Origin: Pseudomonadota bacterium
GTDB lineage: Bacteria; Pseudomonadota; Gammaproteobacteria; Burkholderiales; Ferrovaceae
Length of the DNA stretch: 8,461 bases
Direction: 5' to 3'
Assembly: GCA_021811005.1 (NCBI GenBank)
Contig: JAJZPY010000086.1
Coordinates: forward strand, 1-8,461
Made by a program: the position numbers and the translations under genes. The notes beneath the pieces were generated by a model. It was not told the DNA's origin, made no database searches, and saw only the letters and a list, made by a program, of their open reading frames with translations. Of the stretch, positions 1-4,902 are shown piece by piece (within the stretch, counting starts at the first letter, position 1; each line of letters starts with the position of its first letter).

Positions 1-60
1 CTCCTAAACTTTTGGTGTAATTATCTGAAAGCGAAGGCCAGGCCCGAAAAGACTCGCGGG
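1..60 (-). other. Spacer with possible ribosome binding site of next gene
   Basis: Sixty bases downstream of the small membrane-protein gene. Read on the minus strand, the spacer ends at the window edge in TAGGAG (positions 6 to 1), a good Shine-Dalgarno match, so another minus-strand gene may start a few bases outside. There is no convincing terminator: the GC-rich part (positions 30-60) has only short complementary pieces such as GGCC-A-GGCC and no following T run. This would fit a polycistronic transcript that continues out of the window, but the start codon itself cannot be seen. Confidence 0.35.
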
Positions 61-336
61 TCAGGCCACGTTTTCCAGAGCATCATGCCGCTTGAAGGCG
101 ATAGCCAGAATGACCACGTAGGCAAAGCCGAAGACCAGCATGCACCAATCGATGAAACCGGTAAAGGTTACAGGATTGTAAGCCTCGCCCATCCAGCCAC
201 CCCAATCGCCAAACTTGCCGCGGCCGAGAAAACACATCAGGGTGGCACCAAACACGCTGCCATTCCCCATTCCCGTGAGCATGCCTCCGACGATCATGAG
301 CCAAAAGCCCCGTGTCGCGATCGATTTTTTTTGCAT
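61..336 (-). CDS. Small two-helix membrane protein, function unknown
   Basis: A 91-residue protein that I do not recognise. It has a short basic N-terminus (MQKKSIATRG), a glycine-rich hydrophobic stretch at about 11-37 with several small-residue spacings (GG, GxxxG-like) that suit tight helix packing, a polar and aromatic loop at about 38-58 (GDWGGWMG), a second hydrophobic stretch at about 60-81, and a basic/acidic tail (FKRHDALENVA). It has no cysteine pair, heme motif or lipobox. Start: ATG preceded by A and a run of nine G, which would have to serve as the Shine-Dalgarno sequence; codons 2-4 contain a run of eight A. It lies 200 bases after actF on the same strand, so it may be an operon accessory or small-subunit gene (compare the single-helix ActG of some ACIII complexes), but two helices and no visible similarity leave this open. 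That it is a real gene is likely from its coherent membrane topology and conserved-looking composition. Confidence 0.7.
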   Translation of the reverse strand: MQKKSIATRGFWLMIVGGMLTGMGNGSVFGATLMCFLGRGKFGDWGGWMGEAYNPVTFTGFIDWCMLVFGFAYVVILAIAFKRHDALENVA

Positions 337-536
337 TCCCCCCCCCTATTGGTAACTCTTTATTGCAAAAATAAAACGCCTGGGTCCACTTTCATTTTGG
401 TGAACCTGCAGAACAGTATGTAACGCTGTGTTTTTAGACTTTATCCAGGAAAAATCCCTGGATGCGGGTTGTTGCTCCCCATGATTGGTGCTTTATACCA
501 GTATCAATCCCGCATTTCAACATTGCAGTGCGCAAC
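337..536. other. 200-base spacer between actF and the small gene
   Basis: No coding sequence is supported here. The spacer is more AT-rich than the flanking genes around 350-440. It contains one weak inverted repeat (443-463) and, next to the downstream start codon, a homopolymer of nine C (338-346; nine G on the coding strand). I could not find a convincing -35/-10 pair for the small gene, so a separate promoter is possible but not shown. Confidence 0.5.
443..463 (-). terminator. Weak hairpin after actF, possible attenuating terminator
   Basis: ATCCAGG (443-449) is perfectly complementary to CCTGGAT (457-463), giving a 7-bp stem with a 7-base loop. It begins 73 bases past the actF stop codon. 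On the minus strand the five T residues are in the loop and the bases after the stem are AAAGTC, so there is no T tract and this is not a typical intrinsic terminator. It could be an RNA-stabilising 3' structure at the end of the act message, or chance. Confidence 0.25.
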
Positions 537-1541
537 TCATCGAATGACCTGGTTGCGACGCAGGCGGGCACGCACAATTGCAACAGCTGCCCCAAAAACC
601 ACAACCGTCACGCCAATGTCAAAGAGGCCCGTCATGGGCATGTGCGGCGTGGGATAAGTCCCTGAAATCCAAGTATATCGCTCAATCCAGCTGCCAAGCG
701 CCATGGACGCCGCCACGGTGATGATGACTTTGGGCGTATGACGGCTGAAGGGGAAAACCAGGGTAACGAAAGGAACCACGAACTTGAGGACGAAAAAGGT
801 CCAGAACAGACTGCTGTAATAACCATCCTGCATTTGCCAGAGCCGCTCCGTTTCTTCCGGAAAGTTGCCGTACCAGATGATGAGGTACTGGGCAAAAAAG
901 GTATAAACCCAGAGAATCGTAAAGGCCAGCATCATCTGGGCAATGTAGTTGTACAGGTATTCCGGAGGCGGGCTCACGAAAGCTTTTGCCTTGCTGAGGA
1001 AATACAAGGACAGCACGAGCACGGCCAGGTACATGCCAAAAGCACTGACAAAATGGTACATGGCAAAAATCGAGCTTTCCCAGTTGGGCAGCAGAGTCAT
1101 TTCGAAGTCCCAGGAAACCATGGTGCAAAACAGGACATGGGCAAACGGAATGAGCATGGCCACGATTTTAAAGTTGTGCTGATCTTCTGCGGATCGCTCG
1201 GCCTTGGCCTGGAACTTGATGAACAGGCCGTAAAGCGCGCCCACCGCAAGGAACCCGAGAATTTCCCGGGCAGCCAGGAAGCCCAGATTGTTCCAGCGCG
1301 GCAATTTCTCAAAAGTTCCAACCCACGGGAATGTCAGGCTGCCGCCATACAACAGGACCAGAAGCAATACGAAGGCGAGCGGAAACAGCGCAAAAAACGA
1401 TACGGACATGACCCGGATATCGAAACGCCATTTGGCATTGACCAAATGCAGGAGCGCCGCAAGGGTCACGCCCGCCAGGGACAAGTGGAGCACCACCAGA
1501 AAATCTACGGTCAGCACAGACCAGCTAGAAAACGAAATCAC
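537..1541 (-). CDS. actF: ACIII subunit ActF, NrfD-type integral membrane protein
   Basis: A 334-residue polytopic membrane protein of the NrfD/PsrC superfamily, the smaller of the two such subunits in ACIII. Hydrophobic segments lie at about 10-33, 46-66, 87-109, 125-141, 158-182, 197-222, 243-264, 271-287 and 305-324. The motif VSWDFEMTLLPNWESSIFAMYHF (about 142-164, only partly needed for recognition) matches the SWDW...P.W.STMFG..(V/H)F block typical of ActF, and GSWIERY (283-289) matches the C-terminal block shared with ActC. In known ACIII structures ActF packs against ActC and is thought to contribute a proton path; it binds no metal. The start is GTG, chosen because AAGGAG (1548-1553) sits six bases before it. 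It follows actE by only 15 bases, so it is cotranscribed. The start TVDFLVV is preceded by only a very short N-terminal tail, which is normal for ActF. Confidence 0.93.
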   Translation of the reverse strand: MISFSSWSVLTVDFLVVLHLSLAGVTLAALLHLVNAKWRFDIRVMSVSFFALFPLAFVLLLVLLYGGSLTFPWVGTFEKLPRWNNLGFLAAREILGFLAVGALYGLFIKFQAKAERSAEDQHNFKIVAMLIPFAHVLFCTMVSWDFEMTLLPNWESSIFAMYHFVSAFGMYLAVLVLSLYFLSKAKAFVSPPPEYLYNYIAQMMLAFTILWVYTFFAQYLIIWYGNFPEETERLWQMQDGYYSSLFWTFFVLKFVVPFVTLVFPFSRHTPKVIITVAASMALGSWIERYTWISGTYPTPHMPMTGLFDIGVTVVVFGAAVAIVRARLRRNQVIR

Positions 1542-1556
1542 GGTTAACTCCTTAGA

Positions 1557-2084
1557 TCACTTTGCGCTCACGGCCGGGGCCTGGTCGGCCTTGAGCCCAT
1601 GGCGAACGTAATTCACCAGATCCCAGCGCTCCGAGGGATACATGTCATTTCCGTAGGAAGGCATGAGCGCCCCGCCAAACGTCACGTGTGCAAATATGTA
1701 GCCTTCAGGCACTTCTTTCTGGACCCGGTCCGCCGTGAGATCAAAGGGCCGGACGATCAGTTTGGCGCCAACCGGCCCATCACCCGTGCCTGAGTTGCCG
1801 TGACAGGGAACGCAGTAAATCTTGAACATTTCCCTGCCTCGGGCAATTGATTCCGGAGTGGCCGGGTTCGGGTTGGGCAGTTTCATGGCCGCATCGTGGT
1901 CATGGACATAGGGCGTTGTTTTCGTGCCCGCCATGGGTACCGACCGCTCCGGATAGGGGCGGACCGAGTCCGGCCCTTCCTGCGGCTTGATGCTGATCTG
2001 ATTGGCCATGTCCTTGCTCCATGGCCAGGCCATGGCAAGGGAAGGAACCAGGGCCGTCAAAGCGACCCAGCGAGTCAATTTCAT
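1557..2084 (-). CDS. actE: ACIII subunit ActE, monoheme cytochrome c
   Basis: A 175-residue exported class I cytochrome c. Residues 1-19 form a signal sequence (MKLTRWVALTALVPSLAMA). The heme c site is CVPCH (91-95) and the probable distal Met ligand is in GGALMPSYG (M141), followed by the ERWDLVNYVR helix (152-161) typical of this fold. The segment DMANQISIKPQ (25-35) corresponds to the conserved N-terminal DM..Q...KP stretch of ActE, and the long linker before the heme also fits the family. The protein sits on the periplasmic face and passes electrons from ActA to soluble carriers. Oddity: most ActE proteins are lipoproteins with a Cys just before the DM motif, but here that region reads AWPWSKDM with no Cys, so it is either soluble or held by an uncleaved signal helix. 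The start ATG overlaps the actD stop by four bases (ATGA). Confidence 0.93.
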   Translation of the reverse strand: MKLTRWVALTALVPSLAMAWPWSKDMANQISIKPQEGPDSVRPYPERSVPMAGTKTTPYVHDHDAAMKLPNPNPATPESIARGREMFKIYCVPCHGNSGTGDGPVGAKLIVRPFDLTADRVQKEVPEGYIFAHVTFGGALMPSYGNDMYPSERWDLVNYVRHGLKADQAPAVSAK

Positions 2085-2611
2085 CGTCCTTGTTCTCCCA
2101 TGATTTCGAGAGGCTGATGCCGTTCAAAAATGCCGTTCACTTTCGGAATCACCAGCGGATCCGCCTTGACCAGAATGCCGATCTTGTCTTCCGAAATGCG
2201 CGTGTTGTACAGCGGGCTGCGGTTCCCGGGCAGTTTCCAGGCAATGAAGCAGCCCACCACCGTCATCAGCACGCCAATCAGGATGAACAGCTCGTAGGTC
2301 AGCACCATGTCGGGCGGGATGGGGACGATAGGCCGCCCCCCCCGGATCTGCTGAAGAAAATTGGCCTGCGCCGATGCGATCAGCGTAAAGCCAATGGTGC
2401 TTCCCAGGACCGCGCCCGCCATGGTGTACAACTGCACGTAAACCGGACGGCTGCCCAGCATCTCTGACAATTCTGGATGTTCGATGGGTGATTTGATCAG
2501 CACGTCTTCCATGCGAAAGCCCGGCAGATTGGAAGCCTTGAGCTCCTGCAGCGCCCTGCCGGCCGCTTCAAAGTCATTAAACAGCGCCAAAGTGTGTGCT
2601 TTGCTCATCAT
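2081..2611 (-). CDS. actD: ACIII subunit ActD (DUF3341 family)
   Basis: A 176-residue membrane protein with the ActD layout: a cytoplasmic N-terminal domain starting with a ferredoxin-like alpha/beta segment (LALFNDFEAAGRALQELK, about 8-25), two transmembrane helices at about 61-81 and 104-126, a short loop between them with the family-like GGRPIVPIPP stretch (91-100) leading into YELFIL, and a C-terminal soluble tail ending in an ISEDKIGILVKA-type strand. ActD holds no cofactors and is a structural subunit beside ActC and ActF. Start: two consecutive ATG codons (2611 and 2608); the first overlaps the actC stop as ATGA, and GAGG lies just upstream, so either could be used (176 or 175 residues). 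Codons for IRGGR contain a run of eight G (2336-2343), and the frame is intact across it. Confidence 0.93.
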   Translation of the reverse strand: MMSKAHTLALFNDFEAAGRALQELKASNLPGFRMEDVLIKSPIEHPELSEMLGSRPVYVQLYTMAGAVLGSTIGFTLIASAQANFLQQIRGGRPIVPIPPDMVLTYELFILIGVLMTVVGCFIAWKLPGNRSPLYNTRISEDKIGILVKADPLVIPKVNGIFERHQPLEIMGEQGR

Positions 2612-4005
2612 GCCCTCGCCTTGCGTGCCACGAATCGGTGATAAACCATTTCCTTCACCTCATACATGGAAACCGTCGGGAAAATCTTGCAGAACAGCAT
2701 GAACAGCATGCTGAACCAGCCGAAGCTGCCCGCAACGATCCCGTACTGTACCCAGTTGGGCATCCAGTGGTCGGTCCAGGTCCAGGGATAGTAACCGTGG
2801 GCGAATGTCGGCGTGACAATCATGAAACGTTCAAGCCACATACCCAGGTTCAGCAAGAGTGATACCACCAGCATCACCGGAATGTTGTTCCTCAAGGACT
2901 TGAAAGCAAGTGCGAAAGGCACCACCGAACCGAGGAAGTTCATGGCCCACCAGTACGTCGCATAATCGCCGGTCGCGCGGAACAGGAGTGTTTGCTTGGC
3001 CACCGGATCGTCGCCATACCAAACCGAGGCATATTCCACCAGGTTGAGATAAGTCCACACCATCGCAATCGCGAATGTCAGCCGGCAGGTCTTGTCCAGA
3101 ATCGGCATGGTCATGTATTCCTCGAAACGGAACACATAGCGCAATACGATGAACAAGGTGATGATGGCCGCGCAACCGGAGTAAAGTGCCCCGGCCACAA
3201 AATAGGGCGGAAAGGACGTGATGTGCCAGCCCGGCTGCTGCGATACCGCGAAGTCGGTCGCCACGATGGAGTGCACGGAAACCGCCAGCGGAATCAGGAA
3301 ACAGGCCACGGTCAGGTAGGCCACCCTGAAATTGGCCCATTGCCGGTCCGTTCCTTGCCAACCCAGAGACAAGAGCCAGTAGAATTTCTTGCGAACGCCT
3401 TTTGCATTGTCGCGACAAATGGCGAGATCCGGAATCATCCCGAAATAAAGAAAGACGATGGAAGAAGTCAGGTAGGTTCCAATGGCCGTCGCATCCCACA
3501 CCAGCGGGGAATTGAAGTTGGGCCAGGCCCACCGTTCGTTGGGATAGGCAACCACATAGTAGAACTCCCAGACCCGCCCCAGATGCACCAGCACGAAAAG
3601 CCCGGCTGTCATGAGCGAAAACGTGGTCATGGCTTCCGCAAATCGATAGATCGGCTTGCGCCAGTCCGCATGCATGATGTGCAAAATGGCAGACAGCAGC
3701 GTTCCCGAATGGCTCATCCCGATCCAGAAAATGAACGTGGCGATATACCAGCCCCACACTTGCGGATTGTTCAGGTCGGCCGCGCCCATCCCGTTCTGGT
3801 ACTGGTAAATTTCGCAATACACGCCAAATCCAAACAGGGCGAGCGACGCAAGGAAGATAACCCAGTACATCAACCGCGGACGTTCCATGCTGCGCAGAAC
3901 GTCCTTGTTGATTTGAGCCCAGGCAATTTCATCATTGATGTCCTTTGCCTTGGGAACAAATCTCCGTTCTATTTCGATATCTTTTTCGTCGGTAGCTTGA
4001 ATCAT
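2608..4005 (-). CDS. actC: ACIII subunit ActC, NrfD-type quinol-interacting membrane protein
   Basis: A 465-residue polytopic protein of the NrfD/PsrC family with about ten predicted transmembrane helices after a roughly 40-residue polar N-terminus. Family landmarks, counted from the chosen ATG: FWIGMSHSGTLLSAILH (93-109), the LVHLGRVWEFYY block (139-150), HSIVATDFAVSQQPGWH (245-261) followed by the FPPYFVAGA segment, and WLERFMIVTP (390-399). The HS(I/V)VxxDFA...PGWH block is diagnostic of ActC; the Asp in it (D251) and the upstream His (H99) are in areas associated with quinol binding in this family, by analogy only. ActC passes electrons from quinol to the [3Fe-4S] cluster of ActB2. Start choice: an in-frame TTG at 4032 would add nine residues but has no Shine-Dalgarno; the ATG at 4005 has a weak GGA nine bases upstream. 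The gap from actB2 is 51 bases. Confidence 0.95.
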   Translation of the reverse strand: MIQATDEKDIEIERRFVPKAKDINDEIAWAQINKDVLRSMERPRLMYWVIFLASLALFGFGVYCEIYQYQNGMGAADLNNPQVWGWYIATFIFWIGMSHSGTLLSAILHIMHADWRKPIYRFAEAMTTFSLMTAGLFVLVHLGRVWEFYYVVAYPNERWAWPNFNSPLVWDATAIGTYLTSSIVFLYFGMIPDLAICRDNAKGVRKKFYWLLSLGWQGTDRQWANFRVAYLTVACFLIPLAVSVHSIVATDFAVSQQPGWHITSFPPYFVAGALYSGCAAIITLFIVLRYVFRFEEYMTMPILDKTCRLTFAIAMVWTYLNLVEYASVWYGDDPVAKQTLLFRATGDYATYWWAMNFLGSVVPFALAFKSLRNNIPVMLVVSLLLNLGMWLERFMIVTPTFAHGYYPWTWTDHWMPNWVQYGIVAGSFGWFSMLFMLFCKIFPTVSMYEVKEMVYHRFVARKARA

Positions 4006-4056
4006 GCTTGAGGTTCCAATAGTAGAATCCAAAAAGTCATGGCAGGTCTTGCGCCA

Positions 4057-4902
4057 TCAGGCCTGAAGGTCACGGATCCTCTCCATGTACACGATGGAGG
4101 GGTAGGTCCGGAGATCTTCGAAAATCCGATAGCCGCGCATGTTTTCGTCGCTCTTTTCCTGCTTGTCCTTGGCCAGGTCGACTTGCTGCCGCGCCCACAT
4201 TTTCGCCACTTGAGACTTGTTGTCGGCCAGATTGCCGAAGGTGATGGCTGAGGTCGGGCAGGCTTGTGCACAAGCTGTGGTGACTTCGCCGTCCTCCACC
4301 CTCCGCCCCTCGGTGCGTGCCCGGTTCTTGGCTTCCACCAGGCGCTGCACGCAAAAAGTGCATTTTTCCATCACCCCTTTGCTGCGTACCGTCACATCGG
4401 GATTGAGCTGCTGTTCCAGCGGGTTGGGCCAGGCACGTTCGGGATACTGCCACCAGTTGAAATAACGCACTTTGTAGGGGCAGTTGGCCGAACAGTAGCG
4501 CGAACCGATGCAGCGGTTGTAAACCTGCGAGTTCAGTCCGTCAGGCGTATGGTGTGTAGCACCGACCGGGCAAACCACTTCGCACGGCGCTGATTCACAC
4601 TGCTGGCAAAGCATCGGCAGGAACTGAGCTCCGCGGTCCGGAAATTTGGGCAACTCGTCGCCCTCACCCCAGTAACGCTCGATCCGGATCCAGTGCATGG
4701 CCTGTCCTTTGGAGAATGCTTCCTTGCCCACGACAGGCAGGTTGTTCTCTGCATAACAGGCTGTCGTACAGGCATTGCATCCCGTGCAGGCGTCCAGGTC
4801 GATGACCATGGCCCATTTGTAGTCCTTGTCCTTGTACTGGTCTTCATAGGGACGCTTGACCCGAAGCGTAGACCAATTCTTGATCAGGTTACTGAGCGAC
4901 AC
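4057..4902 (-). CDS. actB2: ACIII subunit ActB2, four-cluster iron-sulfur protein
   Basis: A 281-residue ferredoxin-like electron-transfer subunit equal to the C-terminal (B2) part of fused ActB. Cysteines fall in four groups: C39-C42-C45-C49 (CTGCNACTTAC), C99-C102-C107-C111 (CQQCESAPCEVVC), C131-C137-C141 (CIGSRYCSANC) and C181-C184-C211-C215. The third group has Ser134 where a four-iron site would have Cys, which fits the three [4Fe-4S] plus one [3Fe-4S] clusters known for ActB. There is no signal peptide of its own, so periplasmic location would need co-export with the Tat-borne ActB1 (inference). Start: GTG at 4902, chosen because AAGGAG (4910-4915) lies seven bases upstream; the longer TTG reading at 4920 would put that site inside the gene. 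It overlaps the end of actB1 by 14 bases, implying coupled translation. A related Psr/Dms-type B subunit was considered, but the neighbours make ACIII clear. Confidence 0.95.
   Translation of the reverse strand: MSLSNLIKNWSTLRVKRPYEDQYKDKDYKWAMVIDLDACTGCNACTTACYAENNLPVVGKEAFSKGQAMHWIRIERYWGEGDELPKFPDRGAQFLPMLCQQCESAPCEVVCPVGATHHTPDGLNSQVYNRCIGSRYCSANCPYKVRYFNWWQYPERAWPNPLEQQLNPDVTVRSKGVMEKCTFCVQRLVEAKNRARTEGRRVEDGEVTTACAQACPTSAITFGNLADNKSQVAKMWARQQVDLAKDKQEKSDENMRGYRIFEDLRTYPSIVYMERIRDLQA

Noticed and set aside
2992..4011. Long plus-strand open frame opposite actC, with similar ones opposite actB1, actF and actA
   Set aside because: They are rich in Arg, His, Gln and Pro, without domain or membrane pattern, and mirror clear minus-strand genes of a known family; the open frames follow from codon bias.
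4006..4032. Longer actC starting at TTG 4032
   Set aside because: No Shine-Dalgarno before the TTG; the ATG at 4005 is a better codon, with a weak site.
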